A stretch of 64,000 nt of DNA, taken from contig NZ_CP017881.1 in assembly GCF_002761295.1 (NCBI RefSeq), forward strand, positions 433,087 through 497,086. The letters run 5' to 3'. Of this stretch, positions 28,656 through 38,659 are shown piece by piece (the stretch's first letter is position 1; the number at the start of each line of letters is the position of its first letter). Source of the stretch: Methanohalophilus portucalensis. Its GTDB lineage: Archaea > Halobacteriota > Methanosarcinia > Methanosarcinales > Methanosarcinaceae. The position numbers and the translations under genes are program-made. The notes beneath the pieces were generated by a model that saw only the letters and a list, made by a program, of their open reading frames with translations, was not told the DNA's origin and ran no database searches.

Positions 28656-29005
28656 TTATAGGAATTGGTGCCCGCAGGGGAGTCCGCGAGGAAGAAGTCC
28701 TCGAAGCCATCGCCCAGGCACTGGAAACAACAAATACCAGAAAGGAAGATATAGAAGCACTGGCCTCAGCCGAACTTAAAAAAGATGAACAGGGACTTAA
28801 AAGTGCAGCTGGAACTATAGGCGTACCTATTCACTTCCTGTCCCACTCCAGGATTAACGAAATCGATGTACCTTCTAAATCCAAGGCATCAAGATTTGGC
28901 CTCAAAGGTGTGGCAGAACCCTGTGCACTTGCACTTTCTACTAACAAGAATCTGATAATGAATAAAAAAGTATATGGAAGGATTACAATTGCAATCGCAG
29001 ACTGA
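28652..29005 (+). CDS. CbiG C-terminal domain / CobE-like protein, separate gene
   Basis: 117 residues. [16 protein letters not shown] at the start and SRFGLKGVAEPCALALS near residue 85 match the C-terminal domain of CbiG (CobE). In most organisms it is fused to the hydrolase. It overlaps the N-terminal gene by ATGA and is probably translated with it as a two-subunit CbiG. Confidence 0.88.
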   Translation: MIIGIGARRGVREEEVLEAIAQALETTNTRKEDIEALASAELKKDEQGLKSAAGTIGVPIHFLSHSRINEIDVPSKSKASRFGLKGVAEPCALALSTNKNLIMNKKVYGRITIAIAD

Positions 29006-29771
29006 TAAAAAAGGAAAACTCTATGTAATCGGGATTGGACCCGGTTCGGTGGAACAACTTACCATTGCATCCAGGGATGCTATCCTGAATTCTGATTATG
29101 TAATCGGCAATGGTACATACTTGGACCAGGTCAAGGAACTCCTCAATGACCAGGAAATTATCAGGAGTCATATGGGAAAGGAAGTTGACCGTGCCAAAAA
29201 GGCAGTGGAACTTGCAGAAGACAATGTTGTCTCAATGGTAAGTGGTGGCGATGCCAATGTATATGGTATGGCCGGCCTTGTGCTGGAAGTTGCCGAACAT
29301 CATGAGCTGGACGTGGATATTGAAGTTCTGCCTGGTGTTACCGCTATTACGGCGGGAGCAAGTGTACTTGGTGCACCCATTGTCAATGATTTTGCAGTGA
29401 TAAGCCTCAGTGACTTGTTAACTCCATGGGAACGTATCGAAAAAAGGCTCAGGGCTGCTTCAGAGGCGGATTTTATCATATCCCTCTACAATCCGAAGAG
29501 CAGGCAACGTAATTCCAACTTCAGAAGGGCCATTGAAATTATACAAAAAACAAGGGATGGATCATCTCCTGTGGGACTTGTGAAGAATGCACTGCGAGGG
29601 GATTCCCAGGAAATGAAGGTAACAACCCTTGGCAAGGTGCTGGATTTTGACGACTGGGTGGATATGAGGACTATGATATTGATCACAACCCCTGAATCCC
29701 GTATATGGGGCAAAAATGGCATGGAAAAGATAATAACCCCCAGGGGGTATCAGAGAAAATATGACTACTGA
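28974..29771 (+). CDS. cbiH: Cobalt-precorrin-3 C17-methyltransferase
   Basis: 265 residues. VIGIGPGSVEQLTIASRDA near residue 16 is the SAM loop. MVSGGDANVYGMAGLVLEV and VLPGVTAITAGASVLGAP follow, and SLYNPKSRQRNSN is the conserved late motif. It contracts the ring with C17 methylation. ATG 28974 overlaps the previous gene by 32 nt without a clear ribosome site; TTG 28989 has GGAAGG 7 nt upstream and may be the true start. Confidence 0.92.
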   Translation: MEGLQLQSQTDKKGKLYVIGIGPGSVEQLTIASRDAILNSDYVIGNGTYLDQVKELLNDQEIIRSHMGKEVDRAKKAVELAEDNVVSMVSGGDANVYGMAGLVLEVAEHHELDVDIEVLPGVTAITAGASVLGAPIVNDFAVISLSDLLTPWERIEKRLRAASEADFIISLYNPKSRQRNSNFRRAIEIIQKTRDGSSPVGLVKNALRGDSQEMKVTTLGKVLDFDDWVDMRTMILITTPESRIWGKNGMEKIITPRGYQRKYDY

Positions 29772-30474
29772 AGAACAAAAAGGTCAGGAACTTGACAACC
29801 TTGTGGAGATCACAATGGAAGCAGAACCTGAACTCGTGGAAATGTGCAGGGATATGGGCGCCCAGACAGAAGAAGCAAAGGCCATTTACATGACCAGCAG
29901 GCGTATTGCCAGCAAACTGGTTGGAGATGATTCTCCACAGGGACGTGTCAGGCAGAGGTGCATGATATCCACAGGAGATCCTGAAGTTGCCGAAATAATG
30001 CGCTTCAAGAATGATCCAATAAAGGCAGGGGTAGAAGCTATCAAAAATGGTGCTCCCATTTTTGTCGATATCAATATGGTCAAAGCCGGTGTTACCAAAA
30101 AAGGCCATGATTGTCCGGTAATCTGTGTCCTTGATGAGGACAAGGATGCACAAATCGCTCACAAATATGGCATTACAAGAACAGCAGCCGGATTTTTGAA
30201 TTGTCGTGACAGGCTTGAAGGAGCAATCGTAGCCATAGGAAACGCTCCTTCAGCTGCATTTGCAGTATGCCGCATGATCGACCATGGGATAAAACCTGCT
30301 CTTGTGATTGGAACGCCTGTAGGATTTGTCAATTCCGCTGAATCCAAGGAAGAGGTTCGCAAACGGGACATTCCTTCAATAACCTGTGTAGGTACGCGGG
30401 GCGGGACGCCTATAGCTGTAGCCTGTGTCAATGAAATTGTGGCGATCAAAAGAGATGAAGAAACCTGTGACTGA
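29761..30474 (+). CDS. cbiC: Cobalt-precorrin-8 methylmutase
   Basis: 237 residues. VRQRCMISTGDPEVAEIMRF near residue 61 and the late VGFVNSAESKEEV are CbiC signatures; the family catalytic His is not obvious from inspection. It moves the methyl group from C11 to C12. Last gene of the operon. cbiD, cbiE and cbiJ are not in the window. Confidence 0.93.
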   Translation: MTTEEQKGQELDNLVEITMEAEPELVEMCRDMGAQTEEAKAIYMTSRRIASKLVGDDSPQGRVRQRCMISTGDPEVAEIMRFKNDPIKAGVEAIKNGAPIFVDINMVKAGVTKKGHDCPVICVLDEDKDAQIAHKYGITRTAAGFLNCRDRLEGAIVAIGNAPSAAFAVCRMIDHGIKPALVIGTPVGFVNSAESKEEVRKRDIPSITCVGTRGGTPIAVACVNEIVAIKRDEETCD

Positions 30475-31116
30475 TCAGAAGGTCACAAAAGGGTTGATGC
30501 TGAGCATCCAGATACCTGCGATAATCAGCACCAATCCAGCTCCTTTTTTTATATAATTCTGATATTTTGCAACATTGCCATAATTACCCGTAAAATGGGC
30601 GGAATAGGCAACCAATAACATCGGTATCGCAAAGCCCAGGGAATAAATGGAAAGCATCGCTGCTCCGTAGTATATATTCCCTTCAACAGCTATCCTGGTG
30701 AGCACTGCGCCGAGAATCGGGCCGATACAGGGAAGCCACACAACCCCAAGAGACAGGCCCAGGAGCAATCCGCCGCTTACTCCCCGATTTACGCTGGCAG
30801 GTACAGGGATTTTTGAAAAGATATTGAATATTTCCACATTGATGACCATAATGATACCAAAAACAATAATGACAGCAGCAGCCAGGATATTCAGGTAGGT
30901 CAGGTAATCGCGCAGAGCATAACCAAATGCAGAAGTTACAATTCCCATCGAGACAAAGGATATGCACAATCCTATAACAATGGCAAGGGGTCTGAAACGA
31001 CCCCGGCCGGTGGATGAAGCAAACAGGGCGGGCAGCAGGGGAAATACACAGGGAGAAGCAATGCTAACAATACCTGCAACAAAGATCGCAATGGGAGTTA
31101 TGGCATCGGTAATCAT
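30475..31116 (-). CDS. ccdA: Cytochrome c biogenesis protein CcdA-like
   Basis: 213 residues with about six membrane helices. SIASPCVFPLLPALFAS near residue 18 and VVWLPCIGPILGAVL near residue 122 hold the two conserved cysteines that carry electrons across the membrane. It would keep thioredoxin-like proteins or apocytochrome c reduced outside the cell. The preceding gene encodes such a thioredoxin, and the window also holds a multiheme cytochrome. Confidence 0.88.
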   Translation of the reverse strand: MITDAITPIAIFVAGIVSIASPCVFPLLPALFASSTGRGRFRPLAIVIGLCISFVSMGIVTSAFGYALRDYLTYLNILAAAVIIVFGIIMVINVEIFNIFSKIPVPASVNRGVSGGLLLGLSLGVVWLPCIGPILGAVLTRIAVEGNIYYGAAMLSIYSLGFAIPMLLVAYSAHFTGNYGNVAKYQNYIKKGAGLVLIIAGIWMLSINPFVTF

Positions 31117-31134
31117 TTGTATACTGCCTTTATA

Positions 31135-31638
31135 TCATGATGTATCATTCTGTCTGTAGGCGATCGCATTGTCCAGTGCCTGCCTGAGGATATCACCATC
31201 CGTCAACCCCACATAACGTGTGGATCTCCGGTCAAAAGAAACATTGCCATCAGGTCCCATGAACAGATACCTATCATCCTTGATTCCTGCAATGATACTC
31301 ATGTCGGGTATTGAATACACTCCGAAGAACGAGGCTGCATCACGCTCTTCATTAATGTTGACCATGATCACAGAGGCCTCACCCTCATAATCATCTGCAA
31401 TAATATCCAGAATAATATCCTGGTCTCTACAGGGGGCACATGTCGGTGAACCGAACTTGATGAGCACAGGTTCCTCTTCCAATAAGGTGTTCAGTTGCTC
31501 GATATCTTTAGTGTTCGATTCCTGTACAATAGTTTCCTGTTGCTGGTTAACTTCAGGAGTTGTGCAGCCAGCAGCCATAAATGCCAGTAACATCACAATC
31601 AGCACAAATCCATACATAATTCTGTTACCTGCTATCAT
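31135..31638 (-). CDS. Thioredoxin-like lipoprotein
   Basis: 167 residues. A signal segment with lipobox-like AAGCTTPE near residue 24 suggests lipid anchoring outside the membrane. The thioredoxin fold has the redox motif CAPC near residue 73 and a cis-proline-like SIPDM near 110. It is a probable partner of CcdA, 18 nt downstream, in disulfide reduction for cytochrome c assembly. Confidence 0.82.
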   Translation of the reverse strand: MIAGNRIMYGFVLIVMLLAFMAAGCTTPEVNQQQETIVQESNTKDIEQLNTLLEEEPVLIKFGSPTCAPCRDQDIILDIIADDYEGEASVIMVNINEERDAASFFGVYSIPDMSIIAGIKDDRYLFMGPDGNVSFDRRSTRYVGLTDGDILRQALDNAIAYRQNDTS

Positions 31639-31718
31639 CTATTAAGAGAGTGGTACATTAAAATATAAGTGTTATGCATGGTATCCCCAAATTTATACAA
31701 AACCCGGATGTAAAAAAA

Positions 31719-32399
31719 TCAGGAATTTTTGAGTTTCCACTTCAACAGCACCCCATCCTCCATCTTTTCGGCACTTATAAGAGAACATGTTGGCATGTCG
31801 GCTTCGTCAAATCCATCACCGTCGATAAGAGTAGGAGCATTTGACCCTCCTATTATGAGATTTCCTATAAAAGAATATATTTCTTCCACAAGCCCGTTTT
31901 TGACAAGTCCCCAGTTAAGGCCGGCGCCACCCTCAACCATAAGACTCTTTATACCCATTTCATCCAGCACGGATAACAATTCGGGAAGATCCACCTGATC
32001 TCCGCCAGTCATTATGACCATAGCCTTTTTTCTCAGTGATTCCACCCTGTCAAAAGCTGCACTTTCAGAAACTGCAATTATTATTTTGCCAGCACCCTTC
32101 CTTAATATGTCAGCATCTGTTGGGATACGTGCTTTGCTGTCTACCACGATTCGTACGGGATTTTCATCAAGTCCTTTTGCAAGCCTTTTAGCCCGCTTTT
32201 CATCGGACTTGACAGTGAGGCTGGGGTCATCAGCAAGAACAGTTCCAATACCTACCATTACTGCATCAGAACTTGCTCGTAACTCGTCCATTCTTTCAAA
32301 ATCCACATCACCTGATATCCTTACCTGGCACCTCTGGCGGGTGGATATTTTCCCGTCAATGGACATTGCAGCATTTATATATGTAAAGGGAGTGGGCAT
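31719..32399 (-). CDS. 2,5-diamino-6-ribosylaminopyrimidinone 5'-phosphate reductase
   Basis: 226 residues of the RibD C-terminal reductase family, archaeal ArfC/Rib7 type. NAAMSIDGKISTRQRC at the N-terminus and LMVEGGAGLNWGLVKNGLV near residue 150 bind NADPH and substrate. It acts in archaeal riboflavin and F420-precursor synthesis. Confidence 0.9.
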   Translation of the reverse strand: MPTPFTYINAAMSIDGKISTRQRCQVRISGDVDFERMDELRASSDAVMVGIGTVLADDPSLTVKSDEKRAKRLAKGLDENPVRIVVDSKARIPTDADILRKGAGKIIIAVSESAAFDRVESLRKKAMVIMTGGDQVDLPELLSVLDEMGIKSLMVEGGAGLNWGLVKNGLVEEIYSFIGNLIIGGSNAPTLIDGDGFDEADMPTCSLISAEKMEDGVLLKWKLKNS

Positions 32400-32426
32400 G
32401 AAATCCCTTCATCTTCAATTATAAGA

Positions 32427-33284
32427 TCAGCTATCTATCAGTGCTTTCATGAGATAACGATCTCTCAACAGACCAATGAATGTACCGTTTGCATCCACCA
32501 CAGGAACCTGATCGACCCTGTTTCTTTTCATTTTAAGAGCACATTCACTAACACTCATATTACTGGACGCCTTGATCAGATCGGTGACCATCACTTCTTT
32601 TACAGGCACATCCGGAACTTTTATTCTGGATACGCTATAATATATGCTGAGAGTATCTCGCATGGATTCCCACGTCCATTCATCATCGTCAGAACCAGCA
32701 GACATATCCGACATTTCAAGGGAATCTTCTATGACACTTGCACTGATTATGTCACGATCAGATATTATACCTACAAGATCAAGTTCTGAATTAAGAACCG
32801 GAACTGCTTTTATATGTGCAAGTTCCATATTCCTGGCAACTAAGGGCAAAGGTGTTTCACACCATACCGGACCAATGCCTCTTCTGCCCAGATATTTACT
32901 TATTGGATCATCGAGTTGCAGAGAGGCCATACTTGCAACAATATCGGCAACTGTTATCATGCCTTCAAGTTTGCCGTCATCATCCACAACCGGCAACCTT
33001 CTGAAACCATAATCAATCAGGTATTGCGCAGCTTTTTTGATGTTATCTTCCGGTTTTACCTTTATGGGGTCCCGTGTCATAAGCAAAGCAATCTGTTCTT
33101 CTTCAGGATTGCTCAGAAGATTACTTCTACTTACGATACCAACCACCCGATTATCTTTGATCACCGGCACACCGGATACCTTTTTATCTTTCAGGATACT
33201 CAGTACTTCATCTCGTGAACCGGGCAGAGTGGCTGCGGCTACATTAGTCACCATGATGTCCTTAATAAGGGTTTTTTCTGGCAT
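32427..33284 (-). CDS. Four-CBS-domain protein
   Basis: 285 residues built of four CBS modules in two Bateman pairs. Each shows the pattern VMVTxxV ... GVPVIKDNRVVGIVS or PVVDANGTFIGLLR. CBS pairs bind adenine nucleotides. There is no catalytic domain, so it is probably a regulatory subunit with unknown partner. It is followed by and divergent from nothing obvious; Usp lies upstream. Confidence 0.85.
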   Translation of the reverse strand: MPEKTLIKDIMVTNVAAATLPGSRDEVLSILKDKKVSGVPVIKDNRVVGIVSRSNLLSNPEEEQIALLMTRDPIKVKPEDNIKKAAQYLIDYGFRRLPVVDDDGKLEGMITVADIVASMASLQLDDPISKYLGRRGIGPVWCETPLPLVARNMELAHIKAVPVLNSELDLVGIISDRDIISASVIEDSLEMSDMSAGSDDDEWTWESMRDTLSIYYSVSRIKVPDVPVKEVMVTDLIKASSNMSVSECALKMKRNRVDQVPVVDANGTFIGLLRDRYLMKALIDS

Positions 33285-33319
33285 TTTTAAATAACCTCAA
33301 TAAAATCTTTTATTGATTT

Positions 33320-33769
33320 TTATTCCTCTCCATTTCCCCTTACTACCATAACGGGGACATGTGAGTTGCGGGTGACCTTTTCTGCAACGCTTCCAAGAAG
33401 GAATCTGTCAAGTCCACTTTTACCGTGGGTACCCATGACTATAAGGTCAATTCCATTGTTTTCAGCAAAATCAATTATCTCATGACCTGGATGGCCTTCA
33501 AGCAACTTTGACTCTATTTCGATATCTTCTCCGGTGTCAGATATCACTTTATCGGTTATTTCTTTCCCTTCCTTTTCAAGAAGTTCATACATCATTTCCC
33601 ATCCGCCATCCATTGGAATGGAATCAAATGATGCGGTATCCACGACATACGTCACGTATACTCTGGCACCACTGAGTTTTGCCAGTTCAATTCCGTAAGA
33701 GACCGCTTTTTTGTTCTCTGTGGAACCATCGGTAGCGATCAGTATCTTTTTGTAGATTTCACTTGCCAT
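33320..33769 (-). CDS. Universal stress protein (UspA family)
   Basis: 149 residues. The fold starts KKILIATDGSTENKKAVSYG, and the ATP-binding loop is GTHGKSGLDRFLLGSVAEKV near residue 115. It is likely an ATP-binding stress protein. It lies 35 nt upstream of the CBS gene in the same orientation. Confidence 0.9.
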   Translation of the reverse strand: MASEIYKKILIATDGSTENKKAVSYGIELAKLSGARVYVTYVVDTASFDSIPMDGGWEMMYELLEKEGKEITDKVISDTGEDIEIESKLLEGHPGHEIIDFAENNGIDLIVMGTHGKSGLDRFLLGSVAEKVTRNSHVPVMVVRGNGEE

Positions 33770-33796
33770 GTTTGATCTCTCGAATAAATGAATAGA

Positions 33797-34897
33797 TTAA
33801 TGGATTATTGATAAAATATCGTCTGGCCTTGCCCGACGAACAAGACCACTTAATACATCCTGTATTCCTTTAAGATTATTTGACGTGCCATCCAATACCA
33901 TCAGGTTTGCCTTATACCCTTCCCGCAGAGGGCCTTTTCCCTCCAACTCCAATATTGATGCCCCATTAAGTGTGCACATTTTAAATACTTGTCTATCCTC
34001 AAGTCCAAAAACCTTTGAAAGGAACTCCATCTCAGAGAACATATTTACAGAATTCAGCATAACATTGTCAGTACCTACACCCACATTTATACCGGCTTTC
34101 AACATTTCAGCAACCGGTGCCATCCCCACTCCCGTAAGGAAATTGGATCTGGGACAGACAACCACCGGAATAGATGCATCGGCAATGTTTTTGAGGTCTG
34201 ACTGTACTGCCTGTGTCAGATGGACAAGGATATCCGGCTGCAGGGATAGTGCATCTTTAATATCGTGGCGGGATTTTTCACCGGCATGTATACAAAAAGG
34301 GTGTCTGGATTTGTGACAGGTATCTGCAATCTGTGCCAGTAGATTCAAATCCACATCATGTGCACCGCTCATACCTATACCATCGGCCTGGGAAAGAAGT
34401 AGGGATATCCCCTCATGCACATGCATACTGAACTCCCTGCTGTCGGGTCTTGCAAATATTCTGGAATCAATATCCATATCTTTTAATGCATCCTTCAGTG
34501 CCAGCACGCCTCTGGTTCCCCCTTCCCGGAAATCTGCAAAACAAGTGGTTCCGGTGGCAAGCATATCCCTGATGGAATATTTCATATATTCTACAAGTTC
34601 CCTATCAGAAGTTTTTGCAAGGATGCGATGTTTTAAGCCATCCGGTGGCCTGACCAGACTGTTCAGGTCTCTCTGTATCACAAAATCCTCAGCCGGGCCT
34701 ATAAAGGGGTCTTTACAAACCGAGTCTCCTATATGAGTGTGACAGTTGGTAAAACAAGGAGCAATAATATTTTCAGAAGATGTAGGCTCCTCACATACTT
34801 CATGTATGATACCGTCCTTGATACATACATAACCTTTCATCAAAGACAGATCATCCCCATAGAGGATATTGCCATAAATAACCTGTTCACGTGTCAT
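33797..34897 (-). CDS. Amidohydrolase/deaminase family protein
   Basis: About 366 residues. Metal ligands of the cytosine-deaminase/SAH-deaminase-like superfamily are visible: NCHTHIGDS near residue 52, CIHAGEKS near 208, CPRSNFL near 242 and GVGTDNVMLNS near 270. The substrate cannot be told; deaminases of S-adenosylhomocysteine, methylthioadenosine or 5'-deoxyadenosine are relatives. The start is uncertain (ATG 34897 or 34954). Confidence 0.75.
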   Translation of the reverse strand: MTREQVIYGNILYGDDLSLMKGYVCIKDGIIHEVCEEPTSSENIIAPCFTNCHTHIGDSVCKDPFIGPAEDFVIQRDLNSLVRPPDGLKHRILAKTSDRELVEYMKYSIRDMLATGTTCFADFREGGTRGVLALKDALKDMDIDSRIFARPDSREFSMHVHEGISLLLSQADGIGMSGAHDVDLNLLAQIADTCHKSRHPFCIHAGEKSRHDIKDALSLQPDILVHLTQAVQSDLKNIADASIPVVVCPRSNFLTGVGMAPVAEMLKAGINVGVGTDNVMLNSVNMFSEMEFLSKVFGLEDRQVFKMCTLNGASILELEGKGPLREGYKANLMVLDGTSNNLKGIQDVLSGLVRRARPDDILSIIH

Positions 34898-34961
34898 TGA
34901 AGACATAATCCTGTATTCATATGCATTAATAATTAAAAAATTAACGCTGGACATTTCCTAT

Positions 34962-35291
34962 TTAAATTTTACAGTTACATCCTTTTTTCCTGAGAGCGTC
35001 TTTTTGCTCATCGATGGATGTTATAAGAATGTCCTGTCTGGATTCCCCTGTTGCAAGGAGGGGATCTAGGGGACTGTTGTGGTTATACCCTCGTTTTTGC
35101 ATTTCGCTAACAAGGGTCTCATGGCGCAGGTACAGGGCGTGCAATTTACCTTTCCAGCGAAGAGTTTCAGGATGATTGGAATAAGCCTTTTTATTTTTAG
35201 TGATAATGGACCAGAGAGCATGCAATTCCCTGTGTTCTCCAAGCAGATGCTGTCTGCAAAGTTCCGATGGTGGCAAATCCCATATTCTCAT
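34962..35291 (-). CDS. Pyrimidine dimer DNA glycosylase/endonuclease V-like protein
   Basis: 109 residues. MRIWDLPPSELCRQHLLGEHRE is the N-terminal signature of the pyrimidine-dimer DNA glycosylase family (PF03013); HNSPLDP is near residue 70. It would incise UV-damaged DNA. It stands alone, 8 nt from the amidohydrolase's longer reading. Confidence 0.8.
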   Translation of the reverse strand: MRIWDLPPSELCRQHLLGEHRELHALWSIITKNKKAYSNHPETLRWKGKLHALYLRHETLVSEMQKRGYNHNSPLDPLLATGESRQDILITSIDEQKDALRKKGCNCKI

Positions 35292-35354
35292 GTAATATAG
35301 ATTGATTTATTCTTATTTGAAATTAACAATCTGTGATTCAGGCATCCAAAACAA

Positions 35355-35366
35355 AAAATATATTTA
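35355..35366 (+). promoter_or_regulatory. TATA box for hisS
   Basis: AAAATATATTTA lies about 60 nt upstream of the hisS start. Confidence 0.45.
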
Positions 35367-35427
35367 ACAATGATGTAACTTACTGAATCTTCAATTACAA
35401 TCATTAATTCATATCAGGTTAGATACA

Positions 35428-36669
35428 ATGAAAATCAGCAGACCAAGAGGAACAAGAGATTTCCTTCCTGAGAATACGCGATTGAGACGTTTTGTTGAAA
35501 ACAGGATGAGAGACGTAGTTTCCAGATGGGGATACAGCGAAATAATCACACCTACTTTTGAAAATCTCGAACTATTCACCCTCAAATCCGGAGAAGGGGT
35601 TACAGGGGAGATCTACAATTTTTCTGATAAGGGTGACAGGGAGCTTGCCCTGCGTCCGGAACTCACCGCACCTGTCATGCGTATGTATGTGAACGAAATG
35701 CAGGCAACCCCCCGTCCGCTAAAACTTTTCTATTTCGAGAATTGCTTCCGTTATGAGAGGCCCCAAAAGGGACGTTTCAGGGAATTCTGGCAATTTGGAG
35801 TTGAGACTATTGGCAGCAGCCGTCCTGACGCTGATGCCGAAGTAATAGCTCTTGCCGAAGAAATGATCGAATCTGTAGGTATCAAAGGAGACTTGCATGT
35901 AGGGCACCTGGGGATCATTCGTCATATACTTGAAGAACTCGAACCGGAGCAACAGACAAAAATCATGAGGCTTGTGGATAAAAAGGACGATACCGGCCTG
36001 GATGATTATCTTGAACAAATCAATGCATCAATAGAGCTTCGCAATGAGCTGTTTGAACTTGTAAGTATCACTGGAGATGATGCAATAGAAAAAGCAAGGC
36101 AAATTGTGGGGGATATTGAAGAACTCCAAATTTTTGAAGAACTGACACAAATCCTGGATGCCTATAATGTGGAATATTCCGTGGACTTTGGTATTGCCAG
36201 GGGTCTTGATTATTACACAGGCATGGTTTTTGAGATATATGCCAGCAATCTCGGTGCCCAGAACCAGATATGTGGAGGTGGCTCCTACCAGTTGATACAG
36301 CTTTTTGGTGGAGGGGATGTTCCTTCAACTGGATTTGGACTCGGGTTTGATCGTATAATGGAGATATGTGAACTTGAACCTGAGCAAAAAAAGGAAGTTG
36401 TGCTTGTGGCAACAGATGACACCCGGCTGGATGCAATAGGGATTGCGCGCGAATTACGTCGGAAGGTGCCTGTATATCTCGATATAATGAAACGAAACTT
36501 CAAGGGCCAGCTGTCTCACGCCAATAACATCGGTGCCAGGTATGTGGTGATAGTGGGAAAAAGGGAAATGGAGGCTGGCAAGGTTACCCTGAAGGATATG
36601 GAATCCGGTGAACAGCACCAGTTGACCGTTGAAGAGGCCAGAGAACATATTCTCAAAAGCGGAATGTAA
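35428..36669 (+). CDS. hisS: Histidyl-tRNA synthetase
   Basis: 413 residues, class II. Motif 1 is near [16 protein letters not shown] and motif 2 is [22 protein letters not shown]. The histidine loop is [13 protein letters not shown] near residue 255, and motif 3 is [13 protein letters not shown]-terminal anticodon-binding domain follows. It is full length and stands alone. Confidence 0.95.
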   Translation: MKISRPRGTRDFLPENTRLRRFVENRMRDVVSRWGYSEIITPTFENLELFTLKSGEGVTGEIYNFSDKGDRELALRPELTAPVMRMYVNEMQATPRPLKLFYFENCFRYERPQKGRFREFWQFGVETIGSSRPDADAEVIALAEEMIESVGIKGDLHVGHLGIIRHILEELEPEQQTKIMRLVDKKDDTGLDDYLEQINASIELRNELFELVSITGDDAIEKARQIVGDIEELQIFEELTQILDAYNVEYSVDFGIARGLDYYTGMVFEIYASNLGAQNQICGGGSYQLIQLFGGGDVPSTGFGLGFDRIMEICELEPEQKKEVVLVATDDTRLDAIGIARELRRKVPVYLDIMKRNFKGQLSHANNIGARYVVIVGKREMEAGKVTLKDMESGEQHQLTVEEAREHILKSGM

Positions 36670-36985
36670 CGGATATCATCGAGTTAGGATAACAAATATA
36701 GTTTGTATATTGTCTAAATAATACTAATTCCATCAATTTCGAAGTATAATATGATGAGTTGTAAATATTGCAAATTACCTTATGGGAAATCTATAATTCA
36801 TAAAAAAGCAGGAATAGCAACCCATTAAGCAATCTTGCAAAACTGATAGTAAAAAAGCAAAATAATAAATAGCATGGAGTTCCAAGCTATTTTTCACACT
36901 GTTTATTATATAAGTGGGTTTTATGTATAGACAATAGGGCACAAAACATTTGTTCCTTACTAAATAACGCAGGAAAGAAAATACT
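36670..36985. other. Intergenic region at the left edge of the methyltransferase island
   Basis: The stretch is AT-rich. TTATTATATAAGTGG near 36903-36917 could be a promoter for the kinase. I see no RNA gene, repeat or attachment site. Confidence 0.4.
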
Positions 36986-38659
36986 ATGGCACAATTCGAA
37001 GAAAAGGCAGAATTAGAAAAGGTTATCAACAAGAGTCCTGCCATAGTATTTCTCTGTAAAACTGAACAGGATTGGCCTGTGGAATTTGTATCAGATAATG
37101 TTGTAAAGTTAGGCTACACCGTAGAAGATTTTGAGTCAGGTTCGGTAAAATATGCTGATATTGTACATCCACAGGACCTAAATTATGTCCGCTCTGAGGT
37201 CTTGAGGAATTCAGAAGAGGGAAATACAGAATATACCTAGGAATATAGAGTACTAACAAAATCTGGATATGTTCGATGGGTAGATGACAGGACATTTATC
37301 CGGCGTGATAATAGCAACAAGATTACGCATTACCAGGGAATCATACTTGATATTACAAAACGCAAAGAAGCAGAAGAAAATCTGTATCTTGACGAATCAC
37401 GGCTTGAAGCCCTTTTGAAACTAAATCAAATGACTGGTTCATCATTACAGGAAATTACGGATTTTGCCCATGAAGAGGCAGTCAAATTAACTAAAAGCAA
37501 GTTGGGGTATCTTGCCTTTATGAGTCCAGATGAAGGATCCCTTATCATGCATTCGTGGTCAACTCATGCAATGAAAGAATGTAATGTAAAAGACAGAAAA
37601 TTCATATATCCTATCGAGACCACCGGGCTTTGGGGAGAAGCTGTAAAGCAGAGAAAACCAATAATAACCAACAATTATCAGGAGGCAAATCCTCTTAAAA
37701 AAGGGTATCCAGAGGGACACGTGAAGTTGACAAGACACATGAATGTTCCAATATTTGATGGGAATCGGATTGTGGCTGTTGCGGGGGTAGGCAATAAAGA
37801 AGAAGATTATGATGAAGCAGACCTGAGACAATTGATTCTACTCATGCAGGAAATGTGGAGACTAATCCGACGTAAGCAAATGGAAGATGCTCTTCAGAAA
37901 AGTTCAACTGAACTTTCAAAAGCAGAAATGGAACTCAAATCTTTTGATAGAGTAAAAGCCGAATTCCTGTCAAACAAGGAAGAGACTCAACCTGCAACTG
38001 AACACGGAAAAATGATCGATGATGAAACCCTTGAGATTATTAATGACCTTGAAAAAAAAGCCATTGAAAATGTAATACATCATTCTCAAAGATTAAGGCG
38101 TATAGTAGATTCTTTCATTTACACGAGTATGGAAGAAGCGGGCAAGATAGAATATAATTTTAAACCAATTGATATTTCTGTTCCACTGGAAAATTCCCTT
38201 GTAGACACCATTTTCATGGTAGAAGAAAAAGAAATAGTATTGGAAAAAACAATACCAAAATCTCTTCCTTTAATTAATGGGGATGAAGAAAAACTGACTG
38301 ATATGTTTACAGTTTTGATGGATAGTGCTATCCGCTTTACTCCTTATAAAGGAAAAGTGGCCATAATTGTTGATGAAGAAGTGAATTATATTCATATTAT
38401 ACTGAAAGATAATGGGGCCGGTATTCCAGAAAAACTAATTCCCCATATGTTCCAGCGTTTTTATGAGATTGATTCCCAAACAAAAAACAATTCAGAAGGT
38501 ATAGAATCCGGTTTTTATATATGCAAAAAAATAGCTGATGCCCATAAAGGCAGCATAAAGATTGAGAGCAAAATAAATGTGGGGACAGAAGTTCACATCT
38601 GGATTCCAAAAATCGATTTCTCCTCAAAAAAACAATTGGGTGAAGAATATGAAATCTGA
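36986..38659 (+). CDS. PAS-GAF sensor kinase, MsmS-like, with in-frame UAG codon 85
   Basis: 557 residues if UAG 37238-37240 is read as an amino acid. Domains: PAS (about 10-130), GAF (about 150-300) with a single Cys199, degenerate DHp (about 330-390) and HATPase (about 420-550). The frame resumes after UAG with EYRVLTKSGYVRWVDDRTF. The paralogue at 19910 has Gln (CAG) at the UAG position. The DHp segment has FLSNKEETQ where SHELRTPL would be, so the phospho-acceptor His is absent. The G2 box reads SGFYICKK instead of GTGLGLY. Architecture and neighbours (regulator, fused methyltransferase) resemble MsmS of Methanosarcina, a heme-redox sensor; a heme on Cys199 is speculation. A decayed gene is the alternative. 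Confidence 0.75.
37238..37240 (+). other. In-frame UAG in the sensor kinase gene
   Basis: UAG stands between NTEYT and EYRVLTKSG, both inside the PAS domain. The homologous sequence at 21314-21316 reads CAG. No frame change is needed to continue. Candidate pyrrolysine or suppressed amber codon. Confidence 0.7.

Noticed and set aside
36670-36985. tRNA or attachment site at the left edge of the methyltransferase island
   Set aside because: No cloverleaf, tRNA fragment, integrase or direct repeat was seen, so mobile-element origin of the island is not supported.
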